The notes: generated by a model from the sequence alone, not told the origin. 64,000 nt of DNA from Humidesulfovibrio mexicanus (GCF_900188225.1 NZ_FZOC01000001.1:496596-560595), one strand, 5' to 3'; positions 18,927 to 28,916 are shown, counted from the first letter of the stretch. Numbers and translations are program-made.

Positions 18927-19199
18927 CTAATAGTCGAGCAGGTCCAGGCGCGCGCGCTTCAGGTGGTCGTCGGCCTTGCGGGTGAAGCGGGCGGTGCCGT
19001 GGCCGAAGCTCGGCAGGAACTGGAAGCTCCAATCGCCGCCGGTGCCGAAGCCGTTGATGATCTCAGTCTCTATGCCGGCGCGGACGAGCACGTCCGCCTG
19101 CTCGCCGGGCACGGTCTTCAAGGCGTCGATGATGGCGGGCACCAGCCCACACACCACGTGACGCAAATCAATGGTCTGGATGCCGTTCGCATCGTCCAT
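18927..19199 (-). CDS. Small conserved protein of unknown function
   Basis: The 90-residue product begins MDDANGIQTIDLRHVVCGLVPAI and ends HLKRARLDLLDY. It looks like a compact alpha/beta protein with a Gly-rich central turn (IINGFGTGGDWSFQF). It has no signal sequence, membrane helix or recognised motif. Its start lies 12 bases downstream of the rlmI stop on the same strand, so it is the last gene of a hypF-rlmI-orf operon. I do not recognise the family. Confidence 0.75.
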   Translation of the reverse strand: MDDANGIQTIDLRHVVCGLVPAIIDALKTVPGEQADVLVRAGIETEIINGFGTGGDWSFQFLPSFGHGTARFTRKADDHLKRARLDLLDY

Positions 19200-19211
19200 G
19201 CAGCAGTGCTC

Positions 19212-20411
19212 CTACAGCCCCCTGCCCGGGCGGATGACCCGACACAGGAAGCCCTTGAGGTATTCAGTCTCCGGCATTGCCGGATGGATGGGGTGGTCCG
19301 CGTCCTGGTGGCACTGGCGCACAAGGGCCAGGCGCACCCCGGCGTCGCGCGCGGCCCCGGCAAGGACCTTGCGCAGGTCGTCGCGCCCCACGTGCTGCGA
19401 ACAGGAGCAGGCGAGCAGAAACCCGCCGTCCTCCACCAGTTCAAGCGCCAGTCGATTGGCCGTGCGATAGGCGGCCAGTCCCTTGTCCAGATCCTTCCGG
19501 CGCTTGACAAAGGCCGGAGGGTCCACGCTCACCAGCCCGAAACGGCGTCCTGCGGCGCGCAGTTCCTTCAAGCCCGCAAAGGCGTCGGCCGCCAAGGTCT
19601 CCACATGGTCGGCCACACCGGAAAGGGCGGCGCTCCTCGCCGCGTGCTCCAGCGCCTGGCCCGAGGCGTCCAGGCACAGGGCGCTCTCGGCCCCGGCGCG
19701 CGCGCAGGCCACGCCCAGGCCTCCGGCGTAGGAGAACACGTCGAGCACGGCGCGCCCGCGCGAAAGCCCCGCCGCCATGGCCCTGGCTGCACGCATGTCG
19801 TAGAACCAGCCGGTCTTCTGCCCACCCGCCAGGGGGAACACAAAGCGGCAGCCGTTCTCCTCGATTTCCGCCTCGTCGGGCACTGTCCCGGCGGCCACCT
19901 CCACCGTGCGCGCCAACCCCTCCAGCTCGCGGCCGGGCAGGTCGTTCTTGAACAGGATGCCCGTCGGCTCCACAAGCTCCGTCAACGCATCCACGATCTC
20001 GCCGCGCAGGCGCTCCATGCCCGCCGTGCCGATCTGCACGGCCAGCACCGGGCCGAAACGGTCCACCACAAGGCCGGGCAGCATGTCGGCCTCGCCGAAG
20101 GCCAGGCGGTAGAAGGGGGCGTCGAAAAGCGCCTCGCGCAGGGCCAGGGCCTGGCCCAACCGCGCCCGCACAAGTTCGCCGTCCAGGGGGCGCGTGGCGT
20201 CCTGGCAGTACACGCGCCCGGCGATGAGCGCGGCCGGATTCACATAGGCGCAGCCAAGGGGGCGGCCCTGGGGCGACTCAACGCGGGCGCACTCTCCCGG
20301 TGCAAAGCCGGTGAGCGGCGTCTTCGCGACGTCGATCTCGTTGCTGAAGATCCACAGGTGCCCGGCGGCCAGGCGGCGGTCCTCGCCCTTGCGCAGGGCC
20401 AGGGTGCGCAT
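19212..20411 (-). CDS. rlmI: 23S rRNA (cytosine-5-)-methyltransferase RlmI-type
   Basis: The 399-residue protein matches RlmI in length. The N-terminal PUA domain (LALRKGEDRRLAAGHLWIFSNEI) is followed by a linker and a Rossmann methyltransferase. SAM motif DVFSYAGGLGVACARAGA, catalytic loop SVDPPAFVKRRKDL and second-cysteine region LLACSCSQHV are present. The ATG at 20411 is chosen because a longer reading frame would run through the hypF coding region. The hypF stop is 29 bases upstream. RlmI modifies a cytosine in 23S rRNA. Confidence 0.88.
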   Translation of the reverse strand: MRTLALRKGEDRRLAAGHLWIFSNEIDVAKTPLTGFAPGECARVESPQGRPLGCAYVNPAALIAGRVYCQDATRPLDGELVRARLGQALALREALFDAPFYRLAFGEADMLPGLVVDRFGPVLAVQIGTAGMERLRGEIVDALTELVEPTGILFKNDLPGRELEGLARTVEVAAGTVPDEAEIEENGCRFVFPLAGGQKTGWFYDMRAARAMAAGLSRGRAVLDVFSYAGGLGVACARAGAESALCLDASGQALEHAARSAALSGVADHVETLAADAFAGLKELRAAGRRFGLVSVDPPAFVKRRKDLDKGLAAYRTANRLALELVEDGGFLLACSCSQHVGRDDLRKVLAGAARDAGVRLALVRQCHQDADHPIHPAMPETEYLKGFLCRVIRPGRGL

Positions 20412-20440
20412 GGCCACGGCATTCGAGGCGGGCGCGGCGC

Positions 20441-22879
20441 TCACAGGGGACAGCTCCCGCGCAGGGTCAACAAACGCTGGCCGTAGGCGGCCTGGCCAAG
20501 GGAGATGCAGCCGTCGTTGGGGGGGAGCTGCTTGTGCGTCAAGGGCAGAAGTCCTCTCTCGGCAAGGGCGGCGGGCAGTTCCTGGGCAAAGGTGAGGTTC
20601 TGCATCACCCCGCCGGAGAGCGCCACATGCGCCACGCCGTGTTTTTTGGAAAAACGCAGGGCCATGTCGGCCAGACCGGTGATGAGGCTGGCGTGAAAAC
20701 GCCGGGCGATGACCGCGGCGGGCGTTCCAGCCGCCATGTCGTCCAGCAGCGCCCGGAACAGGGAATAGGTGTCCAACTGGCGCGGGACCAGATTGGTCTC
20801 CAGCCGCGCAGTGGCGTCGGTCTTGATGAGGCCGCAAGGGTACATGGCCGCCTCGGCCAGGGGGATGGACAGGTCCTGGGCGCGCTCCAGTAGAATGGCG
20901 GCCTGGCCCTCGTAGGTCATGCGCAGGCACAGGCCCAGCATGGCCGAGACCGCGTCGAATAGCCGCCCGCAACTGGAGGTAAGCGGACAGTTGAGGTTCT
21001 TGCGCAAAATCTGCGGCAAGAAGGCGCTGGCCTGCTCGAACTCCGGAAGCCAAGGCCAGGGAGGGCTGCCGTTCTGGCCGCTGCGCTCGATGTCCAGCTC
21101 CCAGAGCATGGACTGGGCCAGCCGCCAGGGCTCGCGCACGGCGGCCTCGCCTCCGGGCAAATTGAACTCCGCGAAATGCGCCAGGCGCTCGTGGCGCAGG
21201 GTGTCCGTGTCCACCAGCAGGCACTCCCCGCCCCAAATGGACCAGTTGGCGCCCAGGCCCATGCCCACGCTGGGCTGGGTGGTGCCGAAGCCGGTGCCGT
21301 CCAGCGCCAGGCACAGGGCCGGTCCTTGATGCCGGTTCTCGGCCAGCACGGCGTGGGCATGGGCGAAGTGGTGCTGCAGGGCGCAAATGGCCACGTTCGA
21401 GGTGCGGGCCATCTCCTGCGCCACGCTGGTGGTCAGGTAGTTGGGGTGCAGGTCGCGCACCACCAGCTCCGGCTGCACCTCAAGGATGTCTTGAAAATGC
21501 TCGGCGATCTCATGGTGGAAGCCCAGGGTCTCGATGTTCTCCATGTCGCCCAGGTGCTGACTCACAAAGGCCTGGTCGCCCTTGGTGAGGGTGAGGGTGC
21601 ATTTGAGCTCCGGCCCGAGGCCCATGACGCAGGGGCCGCTCGCGGCCAGAAACACGGGCTGCGGCACAAAGCCCCGCGCCCGGCGGAGAAACTGGGTTTC
21701 GCCCGTCTGCGGCAGCACTCGCAGCACGGAGTCGTCCACGCGGATGAGGATGTCGCGGTTGTGGAACAAAAAGATGTCCGCAGCCTCGTTGAGGCGCGAA
21801 AGGGCCTCGCGGTTGCCCAGGCAGATGGGTTCGTCGCTCAGGTTGCCGGAAGTCATGACCAGGGCGGCGGGCATGTTCTGGCGCTCCTGGGCGAGCAGGC
21901 GCCCGAAACGTTGAAACAGCACATGGTGCAGAGGCGTGTAGGGCAGCATCAGCCCCACGTGGTCCACGTCCGGAGCCACGGATTCGGCCAGAGGCGCGCC
22001 GCGCACCTTGCCGCACAGCACTATGGGCCGAACCATGCCGGAGAGCCACGGCTCCTCCTCCTTGGTGACGCGGGCCAGGGCGCGGGCGGTGTCCAGGTTG
22101 GGCACCATGACGGCCAGCGGCTTGTGCGGACGGCGCTTGCGGCGGCGCAATTCGCGCACGGCCTCCTGATTGGTGGCGTCGCACACCAGATGGAAGCCGC
22201 CCAGGCCCTTCACCGCGGCAATGCCCCCCTGCATGAGGATGGCGGCCAGTTTGCGCATGGCCTCGTCGCGCCGGGCCACCACCGTGCCGGAACGGTCCGA
22301 GAGCCAGACCTTGGGCCCGCACACGGGGCAGGCGTTTGGCTGGGCGTGGAAACGCCGGTCGCGCGGGTTCTCATACTCGCGCTGGCAGTCCGGGCAGAGC
22401 GGAAAGCAGCCCATGGAGGTGTTGGGGCGGTCGTAGGGCAGTCCACGGGTGATGGTGTAGCGTGGCCCGCAGTTGGTGCAGTTGGTGAAGGGGTACAAAA
22501 AGCGGCGGTTGGTCTTGTCGAAGAGCTCGGCCAGGCACTCCGGGCAGGTGGCCACGTCCGGGCTGATGAGCACCTGATGCCCGGCGCCGCCGGAACTCTT
22601 GCGGATGCTGAAGCATTCTTCGCCCGAAATGGCTGCGATGTCCTGCACGCCCACGCGCAGGATGCGCGCCAGGGGCGGCTGCTCGGCCTCCAGGCGCTTG
22701 GCGAACTGGTCCAGGGCCCTGGGCTGGCCCTGCACCTCTATGACCACGCCTTCAGGCGCGTTGTGCACGGCGCCGCAAAGCCCCAGTTCATCCGCCAGGC
22801 GAAAGACAAAAGGCCGGAACCCCACGCCCTGAACCTGGCCATTGACGGTAAGACGGCGGCGGATATCGGCGCTTGCCAT
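20441..22879 (-). CDS. hypF: Carbamoyltransferase HypF, [NiFe] hydrogenase maturation
   Basis: The 812-residue multi-domain enzyme makes the thiocarbamate on HypE that becomes the CN ligand of [NiFe] hydrogenase. An acylphosphatase domain comes first (VNGQVQGVGFRPFVFRLA). Two zinc fingers follow, each CxxC-x18-CxxC (CPEC...CTNC and CPDC...CPVC, with EYENPRDRRFHAQP between). A YrdC-like domain is next (VKGLGGFHLVCDA) and a Kae1-like domain ends the protein (HHFAHAHAVLAENR, LALDGTGFGTT, LSGGVMQNLTFAQEL). ATG 22879 has AAGGAG 6 bases upstream. No other hyp genes or hydrogenase subunits are in the window. Confidence 0.95.
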   Translation of the reverse strand: MASADIRRRLTVNGQVQGVGFRPFVFRLADELGLCGAVHNAPEGVVIEVQGQPRALDQFAKRLEAEQPPLARILRVGVQDIAAISGEECFSIRKSSGGAGHQVLISPDVATCPECLAELFDKTNRRFLYPFTNCTNCGPRYTITRGLPYDRPNTSMGCFPLCPDCQREYENPRDRRFHAQPNACPVCGPKVWLSDRSGTVVARRDEAMRKLAAILMQGGIAAVKGLGGFHLVCDATNQEAVRELRRRKRRPHKPLAVMVPNLDTARALARVTKEEEPWLSGMVRPIVLCGKVRGAPLAESVAPDVDHVGLMLPYTPLHHVLFQRFGRLLAQERQNMPAALVMTSGNLSDEPICLGNREALSRLNEAADIFLFHNRDILIRVDDSVLRVLPQTGETQFLRRARGFVPQPVFLAASGPCVMGLGPELKCTLTLTKGDQAFVSQHLGDMENIETLGFHHEIAEHFQDILEVQPELVVRDLHPNYLTTSVAQEMARTSNVAICALQHHFAHAHAVLAENRHQGPALCLALDGTGFGTTQPSVGMGLGANWSIWGGECLLVDTDTLRHERLAHFAEFNLPGGEAAVREPWRLAQSMLWELDIERSGQNGSPPWPWLPEFEQASAFLPQILRKNLNCPLTSSCGRLFDAVSAMLGLCLRMTYEGQAAILLERAQDLSIPLAEAAMYPCGLIKTDATARLETNLVPRQLDTYSLFRALLDDMAAGTPAAVIARRFHASLITGLADMALRFSKKHGVAHVALSGGVMQNLTFAQELPAALAERGLLPLTHKQLPPNDGCISLGQAAYGQRLLTLRGSCPL

Positions 22880-22985
22880 GGTCGCTCCTTGCCCTCCAGA
22901 CGTTTTGTGGTGATAGCCAAGGCGGCCCGCCGATGCAAGGGCCGAGGCGGTCAAACACGCCTTTCGGCGAAAACAGAACTCCCGC

Positions 22986-23930
22986 CTAGGCCAGCCGGTG
23001 CAGCAGGCTCTTCATGCGCCCCCGCACGAAACGCAGGGGCTCGAAGCGCATGGGATCCAACTGGCTGGCGGTGACGAAGCCCGCAGCGTCGAAATGTTCT
23101 GGCCGCGCCAAGGGAAACGCGGCGTCGCGCGGCACGGCTCCGGGCAAAGCGCGGCGCTGCGCCTCGGCCCACAGGGGCACGTCCCCCGGAACGAGGCCCA
23201 GCAGGGAGAACAGAGCCGCGTCCAGGGCCATGGGCGCTTGCGAGGCTCCGAGGAGCCCCAGGGGGAACGCCTCGCCGTGCACCGGTCCGCCCCGATGCAT
23301 GGCCACCACCCCATCGGCCATGCCCACGACCGGCGGCAGGGCCGCGAACACGTCCAGCACCATGGACTCCATGTCCCCAGGCCGCTCGCCCAGGCGCATG
23401 TGGGCCAGCGCCTTGCGGCAGCCGCACACGCAGCCGAACAGGTTCTTGACGCTGGCCGTGGCCCGGAACTGCCCGTGCGCCTTCACCTTGGCCAGGCTCA
23501 CAATGCGGTCGGCCTCAAGGGCCGCGCGCGAGACCCCGATGCTTCCCCCGCGCGTGAGCGCCACCGGCGCGGGTCGGTCCAGGGTCCGCACCCGCAGGCC
23601 AAGGGGAAGCAGGGCCTCGGCCAAGCCACAGGCGCGGGCCACGCGCTCCGCGCTGCCAAAGGCCGGGGAATCGGCCACCAGCACCTGCGCGCCGCGATCC
23701 AGCAAAACGCCGCACAGGGCCGCCGCAACAGCCGGATGCGTGCAGGACAGGCCCGCGTTGGCCCGGGACACCAGGTTCGGCTTCACCAGCACCATCTGGC
23801 CAGGGGAAAAGCGCGCCCCGCAAGCGTCGAGCAGGCGCTCCATGGCCTCGCGCAGGGAGGCGGGCGCATAGTTGTCCTGCCGCAGCAACGCCACAGGGAC
23901 GGGGAGAAGCTTGGGGGCTTGATCCGGCAT
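22986..23930 (-). CDS. DUF362-domain protein
   Basis: The 314-residue protein starts MPDQAPKLLPVPVALLRQDNY. It carries the DUF362 core: FSPGQMVLVKPNLVS, TCTHPAV-like STTHP region (LSCTHPAVAAAL), VLVADSPAFGSAERV, and the conserved SLAKVKAHGQFRATASVKNLFGC segment. DUF362 proteins are common in anaerobes, often beside ferredoxin domains, and their reaction is unknown. Two cysteines in GCVCGCRKAL add to a local CxCxC cluster. It lies upstream of hypF on the same strand with a 106-base gap. Confidence 0.82.
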   Translation of the reverse strand: MPDQAPKLLPVPVALLRQDNYAPASLREAMERLLDACGARFSPGQMVLVKPNLVSRANAGLSCTHPAVAAALCGVLLDRGAQVLVADSPAFGSAERVARACGLAEALLPLGLRVRTLDRPAPVALTRGGSIGVSRAALEADRIVSLAKVKAHGQFRATASVKNLFGCVCGCRKALAHMRLGERPGDMESMVLDVFAALPPVVGMADGVVAMHRGGPVHGEAFPLGLLGASQAPMALDAALFSLLGLVPGDVPLWAEAQRRALPGAVPRDAAFPLARPEHFDAAGFVTASQLDPMRFEPLRFVRGRMKSLLHRLA

Positions 23931-24034
23931 GGCCCAAGGGGTAGCCCGAAGCCGCCGCGCTGGCAAGGCCGCCCCTTGCGCCTTGGCCCCGCGCTGGGCA
24001 TGATGCGCCCCGGCACGGCAAAAGGACGGGAACC

Positions 24035-25666
24035 ATGCACGAATCGGACGACTGCGGCGCGCCCCTGGCGCGCCTGGACGGGGTCGGCGTCACGCGCGGC
24101 GGCGCTGACCTGCTCCGCGACATCGGCTTCAGCCTGCGGGCGGGCGAACGCTGGGCGCTTCTGGGCGAAAACGGCGCGGGCAAGACCACCTTTCTGCGCG
24201 TGCTGCGCGGCGACCTCCCGCCCACACACGGCACGCGGACATACGATCTGCCCGGCGCAGGCGGAGCGCAAAACTCCCCGCTGGGCCTGCGCCAGCGCCT
24301 GGCGCTGGTCTCCGGGGACATGCAGGACCTCTACGCCGTGCACGACTGGGCCGCCACGGGTCTTGAGGTCGTGCAGAGCGGCTTCTTCGACTCCGCCCTG
24401 CTCTACTGCGCCCCCACAGCCGACCAGCGCGACGCGGCGCTCGCCGTCATGGAGCGCCTGGAGCTCTTGGAACTTGCGGGGAAGCGCATGTCCCGCCTGT
24501 CCTCCGGGCAGGCGCGCGCGGTGCTGTTGGCCCGGGCCCTGGCCTGCCGCCCGAACGTCCTGCTGCTGGACGAATGCCTGGAAGGCCTGGACGCGCCAGC
24601 GCGCGCGGCCTTTCTGGCCGCCCTGGATCGCGCCGCCGCCGCCGACCCGCGCCTGGCCATGGTTTTTTCCAGCCACCGCGCCGCCGAGGCGGACGGACTG
24701 CCCGCCTGCCTGCGCCTGGCCCTTGTGCTCACCGGCGGTCGCATGGCGGACAGCGGCCCCCTGCCGGAGGTTCTGCAGCGCTTGGGTTGCCAACACCAGC
24801 CTGCCCGAACAAACCATATGAGTCAGCCCGTCCAGTGGGACCGTGCCGCTTCGGGCTGCTCTGCAAACCACGCGTTCGCCCCGGAAGGGAACGCACCGCC
24901 CTTTCCGGCGCTGTGCCCGCCCCCTCGGGCCGTGTCCGGCCCGTTCCTGGCGCGCATCAACGGGGCGGATGTGGTGGTGGACGGACGGACGCTGCTCTCC
25001 AGCATCCACTGGACCATTAGGCCCGGCGAACACTGGGCCGTGCTGGGCGCCAACGGTGCGGGCAAAAGCACCTTGCTGGCGCTCCTGGCCGGGGACATCT
25101 GGCCTTCCGCCGTGGACGGCCCGCCGGGACAGGTGGCGTACGGCTTCGGCCAACCCGGCGAGAACCTGGACGAGACGCGCAGGCGCATTGGCCGGGTGGG
25201 CGCGGCAATCGACCGCGACTACGGCTGGGACCTGCGCGTGGACGAGGCGGTGTGGTCCGGCGCGTTCGGCAGCATCGGCCTGTACGCCGAGGCCGGGCCG
25301 GAACTCCAGGAACGCTCACGCGCGCTGCTGGAATTCTTCGGGCTTGCGGCCCTGGCCGCGCGGCGCATCCGCACCCTTTCGCGCGGGCAACTGCGGCGCG
25401 TGATGCTGGCCCGCGCCCTGGCGGGTAATCCGTCGCTGCTGCTTCTGGACGAGCCCATGTCGGGACTGGATGCGCCCGCCCGGCGCGATGTGCGGGAACT
25501 GTTCTCGCGACTGGCGCGCGCGGGCGTGCCGTTGGTGATGGTGACGCACCACACGCGCGATCTGCCGGACGAGGTGGGCAAGGTGTTGCGCCTCAAGGGT
25601 GGCCGCATCGTGTTCAGCGGGGACCGGCGAGAATACGAAACAACGCGGACGGTCCGCCAAGGCTGA
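24035..25666 (+). CDS. Double ABC-type ATPase, ModF/PhrA-like
   Basis: The 543-residue protein has two complete ABC ATPase domains. The first has Walker A LGENGAGKTT, signature LSSGQARAVLLARAL and Walker B VLLLDECLEGLD. The second has Walker A LGANGAGKST, signature LSRGQLRRVMLARAL and Walker B LLLLDEPMSGLD. No membrane helix or permease partner is present. The tandem architecture resembles ModF of molybdate uptake and photorepair-type PhrA. No molybdate transporter or ModE box is adjacent, so the role is unknown. Confidence 0.82.
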   Translation: MHESDDCGAPLARLDGVGVTRGGADLLRDIGFSLRAGERWALLGENGAGKTTFLRVLRGDLPPTHGTRTYDLPGAGGAQNSPLGLRQRLALVSGDMQDLYAVHDWAATGLEVVQSGFFDSALLYCAPTADQRDAALAVMERLELLELAGKRMSRLSSGQARAVLLARALACRPNVLLLDECLEGLDAPARAAFLAALDRAAAADPRLAMVFSSHRAAEADGLPACLRLALVLTGGRMADSGPLPEVLQRLGCQHQPARTNHMSQPVQWDRAASGCSANHAFAPEGNAPPFPALCPPPRAVSGPFLARINGADVVVDGRTLLSSIHWTIRPGEHWAVLGANGAGKSTLLALLAGDIWPSAVDGPPGQVAYGFGQPGENLDETRRRIGRVGAAIDRDYGWDLRVDEAVWSGAFGSIGLYAEAGPELQERSRALLEFFGLAALAARRIRTLSRGQLRRVMLARALAGNPSLLLLDEPMSGLDAPARRDVRELFSRLARAGVPLVMVTHHTRDLPDEVGKVLRLKGGRIVFSGDRREYETTRTVRQG

Positions 25667-25678
25667 CCATCCGCGTTG
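25641..25678. terminator. Hairpin terminator overlapping the end of the ABC ATPase gene
   Basis: A 9-bp perfect stem, CAACGCGGA (25641-25649) and its complement (25670-25678), encloses the stop codon of the ABC gene. It sits between convergent genes and lacks a T run, so its strength is uncertain. Confidence 0.5.
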
Positions 25679-25707
25679 TGGACACGTTCCAGATTCGCCC
25701 GTAGGGG

Positions 25708-26076
25708 CTAGCTGTTCTGGCTGATGAAGCGGCTCTGGATGCGTGGCGTGGGCCGGGCGGCCCGGCCATATCCGGCATGGCGCTTCTGCTCCTGCCCTGC
25801 GCGGCGGAGTTCATCGCCCACCTCGCGCTTGAGCCGACTGGCTTCGTCGATGATCCGGGCCTGCAGTTCCTTGAGCTCGTTGAGCCTCGCCAAAAGGCCA
25901 TCGAGGTTTTCATCGCGGGATTCCGCTAGCCCCTTGTCCGCAAGGGCCTTGTCGATGACGCCCTCCCGGCCCGAAGCCACGGCCTCGGCCTTGTCCAGAT
26001 CGCCCGCCACCAGATGCGCCAGTTCCTGGCGGCCCAGCTCTATGGCCTGGTCCAGCAACATGAAGGCGGCATGCAT
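25708..26076 (-). CDS. Putative flagellar export chaperone-like (FlgN/FliT-like) helical protein
   Basis: The 122-residue protein is predicted fully helical: LLDQAIELGRQELAHLVAGDLDKAEAVASGREGVI followed by LNELKELQARIIDEASRLKREVGDEL. This is the layout of FlgN/FliT-type chaperones that bind hook-associated or cap proteins. A basic, proline-containing tail (HAGYGRAARPTPRIQSRF) ends it. Its start lies 2 bases after the stop of the upstream gene, so they are coupled. Assignment rests on architecture alone. Confidence 0.45.
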   Translation of the reverse strand: MHAAFMLLDQAIELGRQELAHLVAGDLDKAEAVASGREGVIDKALADKGLAESRDENLDGLLARLNELKELQARIIDEASRLKREVGDELRRAGQEQKRHAGYGRAARPTPRIQSRFISQNS

Positions 26077-26078
26077 GG

Positions 26079-26684
26079 CTAGGCCCTTCCGGAAGTGCGG
26101 ACGTCCTCGCGCAGGAGGGCCACCACCTTCTTCCAGCGGTTCACGGCGGGCATGAACTCGTATTCCAGCAGGTCGGCCAGCAGAATCCAGTCCTCGTTGC
26201 CCAGCACATCGGTCATCTCGGTGAACAGGCTGGACAGCTGGTCGCTGGCCTCCAGAAATTCCTTGTGGTCCTTCAGGGCGAACTCGCCGCGCAGCACGCT
26301 GACCATGCCGATGAAGTCGCGGGTCACGTCCAGCAGGTCCTGATAGGTCTCCAGGGCCTCGGCGTCGTCGGCCTGGCGGAACAGTTCGGCCACGCGGGTG
26401 GCGCCCTCGCCCATGAGGGTGACGACCTTGTACAGCTCGCGGGTGATCTCCACAGCCACCTCGCCCACGCCCAGGGTGCGGATGTCCACGCTCCGCACGT
26501 CCTTCAGGTCGATGTCCTCGGCCTGGTGCGGGTAGATCTCGGAAAACGGCTTCTCGTTCACGAAAACATCGGTGACCACCCGGTTCTCCAGGGCGCCTTT
26601 CTCCATGACCTTGACAAAGATCTGGTCGAGATTCTGAAGGCCGGTCACATCCAGGTCCTGCTTGCGTCCATCGATGAGAATCAT
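26079..26684 (-). CDS. Conserved helical protein, possibly motility-linked
   Basis: The 201-residue product starts MILIDGRKQDLDVTGLQNLDQIFVKVM. An N-terminal alpha/beta segment of about 80 residues (VVTDVFVNEKPFSEIYPHQAEDIDL) is followed by a long helical region, FRQADDAEALETYQDLLDVTRDFIGMVSVL. It reads like the hypothetical proteins found near flagellin or FliS-type genes in Desulfovibrio relatives. No catalytic residues are evident. It is translationally coupled to the FlgN-like gene. I do not recognise a named family. Confidence 0.7.
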   Translation of the reverse strand: MILIDGRKQDLDVTGLQNLDQIFVKVMEKGALENRVVTDVFVNEKPFSEIYPHQAEDIDLKDVRSVDIRTLGVGEVAVEITRELYKVVTLMGEGATRVAELFRQADDAEALETYQDLLDVTRDFIGMVSVLRGEFALKDHKEFLEASDQLSSLFTEMTDVLGNEDWILLADLLEYEFMPAVNRWKKVVALLREDVRTSGRA

Positions 26685-26750
26685 ATGCGTCCCCCTCCTT
26701 GGGTGGTATGTATACGGCGGATACTGCAGCCCACGGCCGCTGTCGATTCG

Positions 26751-28322
26751 TTATGCAATACCCGTGCCAGCAATTGAGTCATTGAACCGCCGGAGCAGGT
26801 GGGCAAACCGCGACGCGAGGGCCAGAATGCCCGGCAAGTCGAGCCCCGGCCGCTCGGCCTCGAAGGTCCACAAGGCGGCGAGCTGGGCCAGGCGCTCGCA
26901 ATTTTCCAGGCTTGCGCGCACCCGCTGCCAGGTGCCCAAAAATTTGGTCTTCATGGACGCGATGGGGTCGCGCAGCAGGAGTTCGCCCTGCCGCTCAAGC
27001 AGCACAAGCAGGCTCAAGGCCTCGTTCAGCGCGGCGGAAAGCTCCTGGGCCGCCACAGGGGAAAGGGCCGTCTCGCGCCGCGCCTCGGGCAAAGCATCGC
27101 CGTCAAGATATGGACGCAGCAGCGCGCGCTGCACGCGAATGAGCCGGGCGCGGTCGCTTGCCTCGTGCCCGGAGATGCTTTCCAGGTCCAGCAGGCCATC
27201 CGGTCCCATGACCGTGCGCCAGACGCGTGTTCCCTGCGTGCGCAGGGCTTCAAAAGGCCGCAGCCCGAGCATGGCCTCGGCCAGGGCGAGCACGCCGTCC
27301 GGGTCCATGGCGTGACGACAGGCATGGCCGTTCGGGCAATCACGCCCAAAGGAGCAGGGATGGCAATCCACATCCGGCTCCAGGCACAGGCAGCCAGGCA
27401 GATAGGGCCCTGTGTCCCAGGGCTGGGCCGTGCACAAAAACGCCGCCAGGCAGGGCACGCCCAGGCCCGCCGCCAAATGCATCGTCCCGGTGTCGTTGGT
27501 GATGAGCAGGGAGCATTCGGCCAGCACCGCAGCCAGCTCGCGCAGGCCCGTTGCGCCGACGAGGTCCCCTGCGGGCGCGGCGCACTTGGCCATGAAACGC
27601 TCCGCCAGGGGCCGCTCCACGGCCGTTCCCAGCAGCACGGGCGCAAACCCTTGCCGTGCAAGCCCTTGCGCAACATGTACAAAAGACTCCACCGGCCAAC
27701 GCCTGCGGTCCTCGCTTGCGCCCAGTTGCACGGCCACGAAGCCCCGTTCCGGAGCGCTGGGCAGCCCTGCGAGCAGTCGCTCGCGCGCCTTCTCGCGCTC
27801 CACGGCCTCCGGCCCGCGCAGCCCGGAGGAAACCGGGCCGCCGACCGCTTCCGGCCCGGCGATGCGCCGGAACATGTCCACAATATTGAACGGACTGGCC
27901 CCCCGCGTGGTGCCCGCCAGTTGCAAAAAGGCCGCCCAAAGGCTGGTATCAGCGTTGAAGCCGTACTCGTCCAGGGCGAAGCCTGCAATGCGCGGCGCGC
28001 CGAACCCCCGCGCCAGCAGCCGCGCTGGCTGCGAAGGCGTCAAGTTGATGACGAGATCTGGCACGAAGTCGCGGCGCACCGTGTCCACAAACTCGCGGTG
28101 CACGGCAAGCGCCTGCCGCCAGTCTGAATCCAGGCGGGCCAGCAGCCGCGCGCCGCGCAAGGGGTACACCCGCGCCACGTCACGCATCAGCCCGGCGGCC
28201 TCTGCAAAATTTTCCAAGCAAACGAGCCCGATGCGGTGCCCGTTGGCCGCAAGCGCGCTCACGGCGGGCTGCGACTGCAACAGGTCGCCCAGGCGGGTCA
28301 GGTTCAGCACAAGGACGTTCAT
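26751..28322 (-). CDS. Glycosyltransferase family 9 (heptosyltransferase-like) with C-terminal extension
   Basis: The 523-residue protein starts [24 protein letters not shown]. The GT9 N-terminal domain is followed by the nucleotide-sugar site with [24 protein letters not shown] and [15 protein letters not shown]. About 345 residues suffice for GT9; the remaining 175 or so (from [21 protein letters not shown] onward) are a helical extension not found in WaaC/WaaF. A short cysteine cluster ([19 protein letters not shown]) lies at the junction. In Desulfovibrio relatives such genes stand near flagellar genes, so a flagellar or LPS glycan role is possible. Confidence 0.78.
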   Translation of the reverse strand: MNVLVLNLTRLGDLLQSQPAVSALAANGHRIGLVCLENFAEAAGLMRDVARVYPLRGARLLARLDSDWRQALAVHREFVDTVRRDFVPDLVINLTPSQPARLLARGFGAPRIAGFALDEYGFNADTSLWAAFLQLAGTTRGASPFNIVDMFRRIAGPEAVGGPVSSGLRGPEAVEREKARERLLAGLPSAPERGFVAVQLGASEDRRRWPVESFVHVAQGLARQGFAPVLLGTAVERPLAERFMAKCAAPAGDLVGATGLRELAAVLAECSLLITNDTGTMHLAAGLGVPCLAAFLCTAQPWDTGPYLPGCLCLEPDVDCHPCSFGRDCPNGHACRHAMDPDGVLALAEAMLGLRPFEALRTQGTRVWRTVMGPDGLLDLESISGHEASDRARLIRVQRALLRPYLDGDALPEARRETALSPVAAQELSAALNEALSLLVLLERQGELLLRDPIASMKTKFLGTWQRVRASLENCERLAQLAALWTFEAERPGLDLPGILALASRFAHLLRRFNDSIAGTGIA

Positions 28323-28607
28323 GCCTGCTCCGATGGGTGCGTCATGCCTGCTCGGATAGCAAGAATCCTGCCGCTGGCCACGCGCACTGCGGCCATTCCC
28401 GCCGCTCGCCTGCGGTGAACGGCGGAAAAACGCGGGCGAGTGTTCAACCGCCACATACGCGTACTCACCGCCGCAAACCCGCCGTTTGGCGAAATGGGCT
28501 GGTGTCGGCGACACAACATGGTATCTGTTGGGCTCGGTGGCGGAGCCAAGGCCGCGGATGCGCCGTCGGCAAGGCGACCGCCCAAACGAGCAACAGGAGG
28601 GACCAGC

Positions 28608-28916
28608 ATGAAACGCGATGCGCAAGCCATCATCGACTCGCCCGAATTCAAGCACCTTGTGGCCACAAAGGGCACGGTCTCGGCAATCCTGACCATCGTC
28701 ATGCTGGGAGCCTACTTCGGATTCATCCTGGTCCTGGCCTTCAACAAGGCGCTGCTGTCCACACTTATGGCCGACGGCCTGTCCGTGGGCATTCCCGTGG
28801 GCCTCTTCGTCATCCTGCTCGCCTGGGGCCTTACCGGGGTCTACGTGTTCTGGGCCAACGACAAATACGACGGCAGGGTGAACGCGATCCGCCAGGCCCT
28901 CAAAAGGAGCGAATAA
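28608..28916 (+). CDS. DUF485 membrane protein, partner of ActP
   Basis: The 102-residue protein has two membrane helices ([22 protein letters not shown] and [22 protein letters not shown]). It matches the DUF485/YjcH family that nearly always precedes actP. CAGGAGG lies 7 bases before ATG 28608; a longer upstream reading frame is rejected. Its stop overlaps the actP start by one base (TAATG), showing strong coupling. Confidence 0.88.
   Translation: MKRDAQAIIDSPEFKHLVATKGTVSAILTIVMLGAYFGFILVLAFNKALLSTLMADGLSVGIPVGLFVILLAWGLTGVYVFWANDKYDGRVNAIRQALKRSE

Noticed and set aside
20412-21386. Long N-terminal extension of the rlmI frame
   Set aside because: It runs antisense-free but out of frame through the hypF coding region, where hypF is clearly real.
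28323-28607. Possible sigma-54 promoter upstream of the DUF485/actP genes
   Set aside because: A TTGGC...GGCT pair is present but the GG and GC elements are 8 rather than 10 bases apart.
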